Assembly: GCA_002389675.1 (NCBI GenBank)
Contig: DGQF01000055.1
Span: 70,199 to 134,198, forward strand
Length of the DNA: 64,000 bases
DNA from: Gammaproteobacteria bacterium UBA4421
Lineage (GTDB): Bacteria > Pseudomonadota > Gammaproteobacteria > Pseudomonadales > Azotimanducaceae
Reading direction: 5' to 3'
Below, one piece after another: positions 17,639-26,198 of this stretch (position 1 is the first letter of the stretch; every line of letters begins with the position of its first letter). The position numbers and the translations under genes were made by a program. The notes under the pieces are model-generated. The model made no database searches. It saw only the letters and a program-made list of their open reading frames with translations, and had not been told where the DNA came from.

Positions 17639-18817
17639 ATGTCCTATGCGCCGAATCACAGAGCTTTTTATGATGCCGACAGCCATATCATGGAACTGCC
17701 GGATTTTCTCAAAGCCTACGCTGATCCAAAGATTCGCGATGAAATCCCTGAGGTGAGTTACAGCGCTTCGATAGTGACTGATGAAGAGGTAGCGGTGATT
17801 ATGTCGCAAGGCGGCAAGCACAGCTCCGAGCACGTCGCAGCGCAGTTGGCGCTGGGGGATCGGCTGATTGAGAGCTCCAAAGAAATTCAAGCCCTGGGGG
17901 CGTTTAACGCGGGGGATCGATCAGCAGCGATGGATCTGCTTGGGTTTAAAAAACAGCTGGTTTTTGCCACCCATAGTGTTGCGTTTCCTTTCCATCCTAG
18001 CAGTAAAAAGCCTGCGCAGCTGCGCTACGGCGCAGCACGCGCACACAACCGCCACATGGCCGAATTTTGCGGTCAGGACGACCGTTTAATGGGGGTTGCC
18101 ATTGTCCCGCTGGATGACCCAAAACGGGCGATAGAGGAGGCTGAGTGGGCAATAAAAAATGGCCTTGAGTCGATATGGGTGCCTCACCGGGCGCCGATCG
18201 GTCATTCCCCGGGTCATGTCGAACTTGATGGGTTTTGGGCACGCCTGGCGGAAGCTGGGTTACCTTTTTTGCTGCATGTCGGTGGTGCGCCGCTGCAGAT
18301 TTCTAAAGGCTGGAGTAACAACGGTCGTGGCGCGACGCGGGATTGGTTGGGCGGCGGTGAAAACGTCCGCACTAAAGATGCAACGGTGTTGCATCAGGCA
18401 CCAGAGATGTTTTTAAGTATGTTAATCGTGGATGGAGTGCTTGAGCGTCACCCCAATTTGCGGGGAGCCGTAGTTGAATTGGGGGCGGGTTGGGTGCCTG
18501 AGATGCTGCGGCGTCTAGACGCGGTGACTCGGGCCTATAGCCGAGCCGATACATCTGTGCGATTTTCCCGCACACCGTCCGAGCAGGTCACACAACAGTT
18601 GGGTTTCACGCCAATGCCACATGAAGACGTGGGTAATATGATTAGGCAATCCAACCCTGATTTGTATTTATTTTCCAGTGATTATCCGCACATAGAAGGT
18701 ACTCGAGACCCTATTGCACGGTTTGAAAAGAGTTTGCCACAAGGTGATGAAGGCTTGAAAACTCAGTTTTACAGCGAAAATTTCCTTCGTCTTTGGCCGC
18801 ATTCGAGAGTGGTTTAG
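17639..18817 (+). CDS. ACMSD-like amidohydrolase
   Basis: A 392-residue amidohydrolase_2 family protein. DADSHIME near the N-terminus holds the beta-1 metal motif, in a form seen in many bacterial relatives. FLLHVGG (His after beta-5) and SSDYPHIEG (the conserved Asp and His near the C-terminus) complete the metal site. Family members decarboxylate or hydrolyse aromatic and unsaturated acids (ACMSD, gamma-resorcylate decarboxylase) or open lactones. Start ATG 17639 is preceded by GAGAGAGG; the GTG-type starts further upstream lack one. It ends two bases before the BVMO start codon, so the two are almost certainly translated together. That makes lactone/ester opening or a downstream decarboxylation a sensible role (inference). 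Confidence 0.87.
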   Translation: MSYAPNHRAFYDADSHIMELPDFLKAYADPKIRDEIPEVSYSASIVTDEEVAVIMSQGGKHSSEHVAAQLALGDRLIESSKEIQALGAFNAGDRSAAMDLLGFKKQLVFATHSVAFPFHPSSKKPAQLRYGAARAHNRHMAEFCGQDDRLMGVAIVPLDDPKRAIEEAEWAIKNGLESIWVPHRAPIGHSPGHVELDGFWARLAEAGLPFLLHVGGAPLQISKGWSNNGRGATRDWLGGGENVRTKDATVLHQAPEMFLSMLIVDGVLERHPNLRGAVVELGAGWVPEMLRRLDAVTRAYSRADTSVRFSRTPSEQVTQQLGFTPMPHEDVGNMIRQSNPDLYLFSSDYPHIEGTRDPIARFEKSLPQGDEGLKTQFYSENFLRLWPHSRVV

Positions 18818-18819
18818 TG

Positions 18820-20439
18820 ATGCTCAAGCGTGTCGATGTTGTTGTAGTTGGTGCAGGGTTTGCGGGCATGTATTTGCTGTATCGTCTGCGGCAGTTAGGC
18901 ATGAAGGCCGAAGTTTTGGAGATGGGTGATAACGTTGGCGGTACCTGGTATTGGAATCGATACCCCGGCGCGCGGTGCGATGCTGAAAGTCTGGCTTATT
19001 CTTTTTCGTTTTCGCCTGAATTGGAGCAGTCTTGGCAATGGAGTGAGCGGTATGCAAAACAGCCTGAAATTCTGTCTTACGCGGAGCATGTCGCTGATCG
19101 TTTTGATCTGAAGAAGGACATACGGTTTGGTCAGAAGGTCTCCAGCGCGGTTTATGATCAGGGCAATAACGAGTGGCTGGTACTGACCGAGCAGGGGCAT
19201 GAGGTTCGAGGACGGTTTTGTATTATGGCCACGGGTTGTTTGTCCGTCCCGCAGTTACCGGCAATTGACGGATTGAGCGCCTTTGAAGGGCCTATTTATC
19301 AGGCCAGCTTGTGGCCCCATGAAGGGGTGGATTTTACTGGTAAGTCGGTAGGTGTCATTGGCACTGGTTCTTCTGCGATTCAGGCGATTCCGGTTATTGC
19401 GCAGCAGGCGCAACGGTTGCAGGTTTTTCAGCGTACGCCCAATTACAGTGTGCCTGCTGAAAATGCGCCGCTCGATGCAGCCTGGTTGGCCCAGTTTAAG
19501 ATGCATTATCGCGAGCACCGACGTTTTCATAAGCAGGGCTTGAGTTCTGGTTTTGGCGACTTGGAGATTGCGCCGGTTGAACGAGTGCCGGTTGCTGAAA
19601 CTGCTGAAGGCATGAGCCCGCAGGAGGTCGCGGCGGTGCTAGAGCCCTACTGGCAGCGCGGTGGCGCCTTTTTCTTGTCGGCTTTCGCTGATGCTTTGAT
19701 CAATCCCGCGTCCAACCATCAAATCGCAGAATTTGTGCGTAATAAGATTCGATCGATCGTGCAGGATGCGGACACAGCAGAACTGCTGTGTCCTAAAAAC
19801 TTCCCGATAGGCTCCAAGCGCATATGTGTTGACACGGGTTACTACGAGACGTTCAACCGCAAAAATGTACAGCTGGTTGATGTCGCGAAAGACCCCATAA
19901 AGCGCGTAACAGCAAACGGTCTGCAGACCGATGCTGGGTCATTCGACTTTGATATTCTGGTGCTAGCGACAGGATTTGATGCAATGACGGGGGCCTTGTT
20001 GAATATGGATATTCGCGGCAAGGAGGGCATGACGCTTGCGCAAGCGTGGCAGGCGGGTCCGCGTTCCTATTTGGGGTTGGGGGTGCATGGGTTTCCCAAT
20101 TTCTTTACAGTGACAGGGCCTGGGAGCCCGTCTGTGCTGAGTAATATGTTGGTTTCTATAGAGCAACACGTCGACTGGATGGCAGGTTGTTTGCAGCATA
20201 TGCTTGGCTCGGGCTTTCGACGTATCGAAGCTGATCGGGTGGCGCAACAGCAATGGACTCAACATGTCAACGAAGTGGCAAATGCAACGCTGTTTCCTCA
20301 AGGAGGTTCGTGGTATTTGGGCGCAAACGTGGCGGGCAAGCCGCGGGTATTTATGCCCTATGCGGCGGGCGTTGGTCCGTATCGAGAGATCTGCGAAGAT
20401 GTTGCCAAGGATAACTATCGCGGCTTCGCATTTACCTGA
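18820..20439 (+). CDS. Baeyer-Villiger-type flavin monooxygenase with altered fingerprint
   Basis: A 539-residue class B flavoprotein monooxygenase: FAD-binding GAGFAG (11-16), the BVMO-specific GGTWYWNRYPGARCD (40-54), and NADPH-binding VIGTGSSAIQAIP (about 180-192). Such enzymes insert oxygen next to a ketone, giving an ester or lactone. The diagnostic fingerprint F-x-G-x3-H-x3-W is present at 155-165, but its central His is Gln (Q161); the other positions are intact. The start codon ATG 18820 lies 2 bases after the amidohydrolase stop. Its stop overlaps the end of the convergent PRISE-type reductase gene by 8 bases. Cyclic ketone or steroid-side-chain oxidation are candidate reactions. An N-hydroxylating or S-oxidising FMO role is less likely given the second motif. 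Confidence 0.9.
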   Translation: MLKRVDVVVVGAGFAGMYLLYRLRQLGMKAEVLEMGDNVGGTWYWNRYPGARCDAESLAYSFSFSPELEQSWQWSERYAKQPEILSYAEHVADRFDLKKDIRFGQKVSSAVYDQGNNEWLVLTEQGHEVRGRFCIMATGCLSVPQLPAIDGLSAFEGPIYQASLWPHEGVDFTGKSVGVIGTGSSAIQAIPVIAQQAQRLQVFQRTPNYSVPAENAPLDAAWLAQFKMHYREHRRFHKQGLSSGFGDLEIAPVERVPVAETAEGMSPQEVAAVLEPYWQRGGAFFLSAFADALINPASNHQIAEFVRNKIRSIVQDADTAELLCPKNFPIGSKRICVDTGYYETFNRKNVQLVDVAKDPIKRVTANGLQTDAGSFDFDILVLATGFDAMTGALLNMDIRGKEGMTLAQAWQAGPRSYLGLGVHGFPNFFTVTGPGSPSVLSNMLVSIEQHVDWMAGCLQHMLGSGFRRIEADRVAQQQWTQHVNEVANATLFPQGGSWYLGANVAGKPRVFMPYAAGVGPYREICEDVAKDNYRGFAFT

Positions 20440-21523
20440 GGTCGGGTAAAACCTTACGCGCGCGAAGATCATCGAGCCAATGGCAAAAACTGGCTTCGCT
20501 GTTGAAAGTTTGGGTAAACCCAGCTTGTTTAATTTTAACGGTGCTGACAAACGTGGGTGCTGGTGCGCTGCGGGCCCCTGTGGCAAAACAAAGATCGGCA
20601 TAATGGTGTGATTCGCCGAGAATCTCTGGCAGGGTCAGTGGCTGTAATTGGTAATGCTGAACAATCTCCGGCCATAGATGAGCACGATCGTCTAGATATG
20701 CCGCAATGCTCATGGGTTCATCTGGACCAGTTTCTACGCCAAGCGTCGCAGCGATTGCCGGCCACATGTCTCGCCACATGAATACCTCTCCGTTGGTGAG
20801 ATTATAGATTTGACCCTCTGCGATGGGCTGTGTTGCCGCCCAAACGCAAGCGTTGCCAACCAAACGAACGTCGGTTGCCTCCCACACCCAGTCTGCACCC
20901 CCGGGATATGCGAAGGCTAGATTTTCGAAGGCTCGCATTGCAGCATAAACCCCGATGACTGGGGGTAGGTTCATCACGACACCGTGGTTTGGTCCAACAA
21001 TCAACTGGGGCCTTAAAATGGTATAGGCGAAGGCCTCAGTGGTTGCCTTGGCAGACAGATAGTCCTGTTGTTGCCAGTAAAAGTTGGCGTGTGCAACGCG
21101 CGGCTGTGACTCTCGGGCTGGCACGCGCATCGGTGTTACGGCGGCCCCATAAGCTTTTGTGCCCTGTAGGAGCGTGACCTGTTGAAGGTTTGCCACTTGG
21201 CATAATGGCTCCATCAGATTTTTCAACATCGTATCGTTGGTGCTGATTTGCTCCGGATCGGACCAACCGGCGATCAGGCCTGGCAGTTCGTATACTGCCG
21301 TGTACACCACATGCGTGATATCAGACAACTGGCGGACAGCTGCTGTGCAAGCCTGCGCATCCGTAAGATCTAGGCTAATGGCTGTGCAACGCTCCGATCT
21401 AAGCAGCGCAGGGGCGCGTCTGGACGCGGCGACAACTTGCCAGCCGGATTGGATAAAGGCCAAAGCGGCAGCGGTACCGACTAACCCGCTGGCGCCCACA
21501 ACCAAGACTTTAGGAGGATTCAC
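20432..21523 (-). CDS. PRISE-type enone reductase (atypical SDR)
   Basis: A 363-residue extended SDR with GASGLVG (10-16) and, in place of the classical Tyr-x3-Lys, the PRISE (progesterone 5-beta-reductase/iridoid synthase) signatures: LLQGTKAYG (K123) and NFYWQQQDYL (Y149), followed by ILRPQLIVGP. In plants and some bacteria this family reduces the C=C bond of enones, including steroid enones and 8-oxogeranial, with NADPH. The GTG start (21521-21523) has only a weak ribosome site. The gene follows the malic enzyme by 38 bases on the same strand and overlaps the BVMO tail in convergent orientation. An enone reductase beside a BVMO fits stepwise attack on a cyclic enone (inference). Confidence 0.85.
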   Translation of the reverse strand: MNPPKVLVVGASGLVGTAAALAFIQSGWQVVAASRRAPALLRSERCTAISLDLTDAQACTAAVRQLSDITHVVYTAVYELPGLIAGWSDPEQISTNDTMLKNLMEPLCQVANLQQVTLLQGTKAYGAAVTPMRVPARESQPRVAHANFYWQQQDYLSAKATTEAFAYTILRPQLIVGPNHGVVMNLPPVIGVYAAMRAFENLAFAYPGGADWVWEATDVRLVGNACVWAATQPIAEGQIYNLTNGEVFMWRDMWPAIAATLGVETGPDEPMSIAAYLDDRAHLWPEIVQHYQLQPLTLPEILGESHHYADLCFATGARSAPAPTFVSTVKIKQAGFTQTFNSEASFCHWLDDLRARKVLPDLR

Positions 21524-21561
21524 CGATTACCCAGTTAAATGGCGGAAGCGGCGCATCTGGG

Positions 21562-23253
21562 CTAGATTCGCGTGATCGTAGGGTAGTCGGGTTGCCACAG
21601 TCCATTTTGCAACCGGCTTTCGATATCCTCTCGAGTGGTATTGGCAAATCCGTCGTCGATGGCTTTATTGGCAACTGCGCGGGCCACATTGATGGTGACA
21701 TCGCGCAGACGAGATATTTCCGGGAATAACATGCCGTTCGCCAGTTCCTCATCGGTGACGGACTCGGCCGCGGCGAGCGAAGCTGCGCTGACCATATTGT
21801 CAGTGACAACAGAGCTGCCCGACAACAGTGCGCCTAGGCCCAGACCCGGAAAGATGAAGACGTTGTTGCCCTGCCCAATCTTGAATGTTTGTCCGCCGTA
21901 ACTGACAGGCTCAAATGGGCTGCCCGTTGCCACCAGCGCTTTGCCGTTGGTCCACTGCAGCAGATCGTGGGGTGTTGCTTCTGCATAATGTGTCGGGTTT
22001 GAAAAAGGTAAAATGATCGGGCGCTCGGTTGCGCTCATCATGGTCTTAGCCATGGATTCGGTGAACGCGCCCGGTTGACCTGACGTACCTATGAGAATTG
22101 TCGGTTTGTAATTTTCTATAACTTCCTCAAGTCCCCTATGTTGCGGTGCACTCAAGCCATGTCTTTCCGCGAGATGGCTCTCCCAAGCCAGCTCGGATTT
22201 GTAGGCATCACGAAAAGGTTGATCGTCAACCAGCAAACCGCGGCTGTCCAGAACGGCCAGGCGCTGTTGGATATCACCCGCGTCCAGTCCTGCTTCGGCC
22301 AGGGCTGCTTTGATCTGGCGTGCAATGCCCAGTCCCGCGGCGCCTGCGCCGTGGATGACAATGCGTTGCTCAGTTAGGACTCCACCGGAAATTCTCAGCG
22401 CACAGAATAATCCAGCAAGCGTGACGGCCCCGGTGCCTTGTATGTCGTCGTTAAAGGATAGAATCTCGCCGCGATGATGCTCTAGAATTTCCAGCGCGTT
22501 GTCTTTGCGGAAATCTTCCCACTGCAGTAAGGCCGCGGGCATAACGGTGCGCACCGCATCAACAAACTCGTTGATAAAGTCTGTATACGCTTGGCCTGTG
22601 AGTCTGCGCTCTGGGCAGCCGAGGTAGAGATCATCGTTTAGCAGCTCGTCGTTATTGGTGCCCACATCTAAGCTGATGGGTAGAGTTTCGGCAGGGCTGA
22701 TGCCTGCGCCGGCGACATATAAGGCCAGTTTGCCAATGGAAATTGCCATGCCGCCAGCACCTTGATCACCGATGCCTAAAATAGACTCGTTATCGGTCGC
22801 CACGATCAATCGGATGTTTTGTGTTCCGACCGCGGCGGCAAGTACCTCTGCGATTCTGCCTCGCATGCTAGGGTCTATCCACAGCCCGCGCCCTCTTTGG
22901 AAAACCTGGCTGTAGTTTTGGGTGGCCAAGCCAACGGTTGGGGTGTAGACGATGGGCATGTAATCGGCCATATGATCCATGAGGATTTTGTAGAACAGAT
23001 GTTCGTTGCGTTCCTGAACCGCGGCTAAACCGACGTATTTATCCAACGGATCCGTCAAACGTAACAGCGATTTGTGTGCTCGACGTGCCTGTTGCTCAAG
23101 CGTATTTTGTTGCGGTGGAAGTAGTCCATGCAGCATAAACTCGTCGCGCTCTTGTTTTGTAAAAGCGCTTCCTTTGTTGAGCAATGGATCCTGAATAAGT
23201 TCTTTTCCCCGCTTGTGAGTTTTCAGTGCAGCGGGTTGTTGGGGGTTAGTCAT
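21562..23253 (-). CDS. maeA: NAD-dependent malic enzyme
   Basis: A 563-residue malic enzyme of the long MaeA/SfcA type. YTPTVGLATQNYSQ (about 102-115) is the N-terminal malic signature. The divalent-metal and catalytic residues are in SFNDDIQGTGAV, and the nucleotide fold is HGAGAAGLGIA (about 300). It converts malate to pyruvate and CO2 with NAD(P)H formation, linking the TCA cycle to gluconeogenesis and anaplerosis when the cell grows on acids or CoA-derived carbon. The start ATG 23251-23253 is clear. The downstream PRISE-type gene may be co-transcribed. Confidence 0.95.
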   Translation of the reverse strand: MTNPQQPAALKTHKRGKELIQDPLLNKGSAFTKQERDEFMLHGLLPPQQNTLEQQARRAHKSLLRLTDPLDKYVGLAAVQERNEHLFYKILMDHMADYMPIVYTPTVGLATQNYSQVFQRGRGLWIDPSMRGRIAEVLAAAVGTQNIRLIVATDNESILGIGDQGAGGMAISIGKLALYVAGAGISPAETLPISLDVGTNNDELLNDDLYLGCPERRLTGQAYTDFINEFVDAVRTVMPAALLQWEDFRKDNALEILEHHRGEILSFNDDIQGTGAVTLAGLFCALRISGGVLTEQRIVIHGAGAAGLGIARQIKAALAEAGLDAGDIQQRLAVLDSRGLLVDDQPFRDAYKSELAWESHLAERHGLSAPQHRGLEEVIENYKPTILIGTSGQPGAFTESMAKTMMSATERPIILPFSNPTHYAEATPHDLLQWTNGKALVATGSPFEPVSYGGQTFKIGQGNNVFIFPGLGLGALLSGSSVVTDNMVSAASLAAAESVTDEELANGMLFPEISRLRDVTINVARAVANKAIDDGFANTTREDIESRLQNGLWQPDYPTITRI

Positions 23254-23354
23254 ATGGTGCTGTTTTTGTAGCCGGGCGCGGATAATACAATGCTCACCGG
23301 GAATGAGCCATCACGTTCTAGCGGGTGTTGGGTTGTATGCTTAAATTAACCCTT

Positions 23355-23384
23355 GCTTTGGGCATAACGGGTTATGCCAAAAGC
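23355..23384 (-). terminator. Hairpin over the phosphotransferase stop codon
   Basis: Thirteen-base arms (GCTTTGGGCATAA and TTATGCCAAAAGC) pair with one mismatch around a four-base CGGG loop. The repeat contains the stop codon and last codons of the phosphotransferase gene. It is placed correctly to end the minus-strand transcript before maeA, though no T-run follows, so it may instead stabilise the mRNA end. Confidence 0.6.
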
Positions 23385-24394
23385 TCAAAAGCCTTCAGTT
23401 CATGGAGTGAGCGCATGGCATTGCCGAACAGCGTGCGTCCTAAAGTCTTGCCTCTTTCATTTGCTAAATCGAGCGTTCCAGCAATCACTGTTGCATAACA
23501 CAGCAAGTAGAGGGCGCAAACTTTATAGCGTTCGCGACAGGTCTGTAGATCGTACTGGATGCCGTTGGTCGTAAGCGCTTTGTGATAGATAGCCACCCAG
23601 TCATGCCCGGTGCGCACCTCATCGCTGAGGCTCTGGGTGACAAAGTAGGCTAAGTCCTGTTCCGGTGCTGAGGTGCACACGGCCTGCCAGTCGACCAGCG
23701 CGATTTCATTTGGGCCGAAGAAAATGTTGTCCAAGCGAACGTCAGCGTGCGTGACGCAGATCGGATCAACCGTCATTTGAGCTAATAGTTCGCCGACCAT
23801 CTTGGGCAAGTTGGGGGCCAGACTCGCTGCATAATCATCAATTAAATCAGGGAATTGCTCGCTGACCACAGGCCAACCCATTGCGAATCCGGCGCACATA
23901 CCTTCTTGCTGGCGGGCATTATTGTGGGAAACCATGGCGGCTTTAGTCTGCCAGGTACTTGCATGGAGCGCCGCAATGCCCTCGATTACAAGCTGCGCAT
24001 CTGCCGCGGTGCAACCTGCGACTTGGTCGCCAACGCGCATCTCTTTTAGATCCTCAAGCAGCAGTACAAAATCGCTGGTTGTCTTGTCAAATTGTGCGTG
24101 AAAACACTTGGGAACCCGCAGATGGATTTTGGTGGCAATGTTTTGGTAAAAATCCACCTCTCGTTGGTACATGTCATAGGTGGCAGCGACCGCGCGATTC
24201 TCCGGGGCAGGAGAAGGGAATTTTGCGATGATGCTGGCGGGTCCTTGTTCAGCGTCGAGGTTCAGGCGGGTAACCATGCCAATGATACCTGCGCCAGCGC
24301 CAAAATATTCGATCTGGAAATCTCTGATGGGGTAACCCATAGCTTGGGTTAACCATTGAGTGGTTAGGGCTTTAGCAGAGGTTGGGAAAGACAT
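23372..24394 (-). CDS. Phosphotransferase/kinase-like protein (EcKL/APH fold)
   Basis: A 340-residue protein with a protein-kinase-like fold. The catalytic loop THADVRLDNIFFG (about 213-225) has the His-x-Asp and Asn of aminoglycoside/choline kinases, followed by the metal motif LVDWQ. An N-terminal ATP-lobe Lys is in IIAKFPS. It most resembles the ecdysteroid-22-kinase-like/APH group (DUF1679-related), which phosphorylates hydroxyls of small molecules. Bacterial members often sit in clusters for steroid or acyl-CoA metabolism, but their substrates are largely unknown. Start ATG 24392-24394 has AGGAATAA ahead. It follows the tandem EthD gene by 46 bases. Confidence 0.82.
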   Translation of the reverse strand: MSFPTSAKALTTQWLTQAMGYPIRDFQIEYFGAGAGIIGMVTRLNLDAEQGPASIIAKFPSPAPENRAVAATYDMYQREVDFYQNIATKIHLRVPKCFHAQFDKTTSDFVLLLEDLKEMRVGDQVAGCTAADAQLVIEGIAALHASTWQTKAAMVSHNNARQQEGMCAGFAMGWPVVSEQFPDLIDDYAASLAPNLPKMVGELLAQMTVDPICVTHADVRLDNIFFGPNEIALVDWQAVCTSAPEQDLAYFVTQSLSDEVRTGHDWVAIYHKALTTNGIQYDLQTCRERYKVCALYLLCYATVIAGTLDLANERGKTLGRTLFGNAMRSLHELKAFELLA

Positions 24395-24440
24395 ATTTAT
24401 TCCTAGATTTCTTCTGATTTAGGCTGTGCCGTTGTTGGGC

Positions 24441-25214
24441 TTAGCGGCGGTCGATGATGGTGTGTTCTTTGCCGAACCAGATGGTTGAGCGGTTCATATC
24501 TATGAAATTATTCTCGTCTGTGATGAAGGCCTGATTTGCCGCCTTTGCTTCTGGTGTGGTGGGCGCGGTGCCGCGATCTACCCAAGCCTCAGCATGCCCA
24601 AGGTAGGCGGGGACTTGTGTATTGCGAGCTTGCCGCATGGCGGCGTCCAGGTCAGAGCCGGCTCGATGCACCTGTCGGTAGCATAAAACGCCTGTAGCTT
24701 GAGCGTGTGCTCGGACAATGGGGCCGTGTTGGGTCAGCCAGTAGTGTCTTGCTTGTTCCTCACTCAGGTGTCTTTGGTGACGCAGTGGGAAAAATACCCG
24801 TGCGATATTACTTTTGACTTTGGCGGTAATGTTTTCTGGGCTCGGGTTGACTTGGGGGTATTCATAGGCCATCCAAAGCGGCGATTCAGGCAGGTCGATG
24901 AAGGTGGCTTCATCTGCCAAAAGTGCGGCACCCGCTTTTTTTCCGGCGGGACTGGCTGACGCTGCTGCAAATTCGTCTTCGGTCGCCCACCATAACTCGG
25001 CAACGCCGTCATACTGGGGTTCCATTTCCCCTCTTGCCGCTTGCATGGCGGCATTGGCCGGATCTTCCATAGTGTGGGTTTGCACGTATCGCAAAATGTT
25101 CAGGTCGTTGGCAAAGCTGGCCACTAGCGGGCCGTGCTGATGTAGCCAGTAATCGTGAAATTCGGCCAATGACAGATGTTTCTTTCTGCGCAGCACAAAA
25201 ACCAGTCGAATCAT
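24441..25214 (-). CDS. Tandem EthD-domain protein
   Basis: A 257-residue protein made of two ferredoxin-like EthD (dimeric alpha/beta barrel) repeats, about residues 1-115 and 130-250. Each repeat begins with a VF-LR strand and contains a matching YWLxQHGPxV motif. Single EthD proteins work as dimers in degradation of ethers or aromatic and polyketide-like intermediates; here the dimer is fused in one chain. The conserved His of HGP is a likely functional residue. I chose ATG 25212-25214 because GGGAGGCGGGAG directly precedes it; a longer start exists upstream but lacks a site. It is divergent from two SDR genes across 196 bases. Confidence 0.83.
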   Translation of the reverse strand: MIRLVFVLRRKKHLSLAEFHDYWLHQHGPLVASFANDLNILRYVQTHTMEDPANAAMQAARGEMEPQYDGVAELWWATEDEFAAASASPAGKKAGAALLADEATFIDLPESPLWMAYEYPQVNPSPENITAKVKSNIARVFFPLRHQRHLSEEQARHYWLTQHGPIVRAHAQATGVLCYRQVHRAGSDLDAAMRQARNTQVPAYLGHAEAWVDRGTAPTTPEAKAANQAFITDENNFIDMNRSTIWFGKEHTIIDRR

Positions 25215-25410
25215 CTCCCGCCTCCCAAGGTGCAATAGACTCCAACAGACTATCACCACTGACCCTGCCTAACCAAGTCTGCGGGACGCTTTGGTGACAC
25301 TTGAAAAGTTGCAAAGGGGGCACAAGGCAGTCAGGGAGCAATTGTCTGGGCTATACAGAGGTCTCTTGTTTAGCCTAATCTTGAGTTTTATCGGTATTAA
25401 GGAAAAGGAT

Positions 25411-26175
25411 ATGGGACGTTTGCAGGGCAAGGTGGCGCTGGTTACCGGAGCAGCTTCGAATCCTGGTCTGGGTCGCTCCACTGCATTGCGCTTGGGAGAG
25501 GAGGGCGCAATCGTTGTGGTGACCGATTTAGATTTACCGGGTGCTCAGGCGACCGCTGCGGCCATTGTGGATGAGGGTGGCCAAGCGCTTGCATTGCATC
25601 AGGATGTGGTTAGCGAATCTGCTTGGGCGGAGACGATGGCTGCGATTGAGGATACTTATGGTGGCTTGGACATTTGTGTCAATAATGCGGGTATTGCGGT
25701 GCTTGCGCCTTTAGAAGCACTCACGCTGGCGCAGTGGAATCGCCAGATAGAAGTGAATCTGACCAGTGTTTTTTTAGGCTGTAAAGCCGCAGTGGCGGCG
25801 ATGAAAAAGCGCGGTGGTGGCAGTATCATTAATTTGTCTTCTGTGGCCGGTTTAGTGGGCCTGCAAACTTGTGTGGCCTACGGCGCGGCTAAAGGAGGGG
25901 TTCGTCTTCTGTCTAAGTCCGTCGCGGTAGAATCTGCAAAGCATCATATTCGCTGCAATTCGGTGCATCCCGGGGTGATCTGGACCAACATGCAGGCGCA
26001 GGCGACTGGAGCGAACAGCGCTGATAGTCTGGATGCCTCCGTCATGCGTATTCCGATGGGCCGTGCGGGAGAACCATTAGATATTGCCAACTGTATTCTT
26101 TATCTCGCATCAGATGAGGCGAACTATGTCACTGGTGCCGAATTTGTCATTGACGCGGGTATGACTGCTCAATAA
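25411..26175 (+). CDS. SDR family oxidoreductase
   Basis: A 254-residue classical SDR with TGAASNPGLGRSTALRLG as the cofactor loop. The loop has two extra residues (N-P) between the standard glycines, a variant seen in some bacterial hydroxysteroid and cyclohexanol dehydrogenase-like SDRs. Asp at the end of beta-2 (VTDLD) implies NAD(H). Catalytic residues: Ser in NLSSVAG, Tyr/Lys in YGAAK. Start ATG 25411 follows AAGGAAAAGGAT; the longer frame upstream has no conserved sequence. It is the first gene of a two-SDR operon with a 23-base gap. Confidence 0.88.
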   Translation: MGRLQGKVALVTGAASNPGLGRSTALRLGEEGAIVVVTDLDLPGAQATAAAIVDEGGQALALHQDVVSESAWAETMAAIEDTYGGLDICVNNAGIAVLAPLEALTLAQWNRQIEVNLTSVFLGCKAAVAAMKKRGGGSIINLSSVAGLVGLQTCVAYGAAKGGVRLLSKSVAVESAKHHIRCNSVHPGVIWTNMQAQATGANSADSLDASVMRIPMGRAGEPLDIANCILYLASDEANYVTGAEFVIDAGMTAQ

Positions 26176-26198
26176 ATCGTTGAAATGGGGGTGTGAAT

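Noticed and set aside
20432..20439. A frameshift or gene fusion at the BVMO/PRISE junction
   Set aside because: Both genes end naturally with full-length proteins; the 8-base convergent overlap of the tails explains the arrangement.
19963..20601. A 212-codon minus-strand open frame opposite the end of the BVMO gene
   Set aside because: It runs antisense to a well-supported BVMO and across the PRISE gene; composition is Arg/His/Pro rich, typical of a shadow frame.
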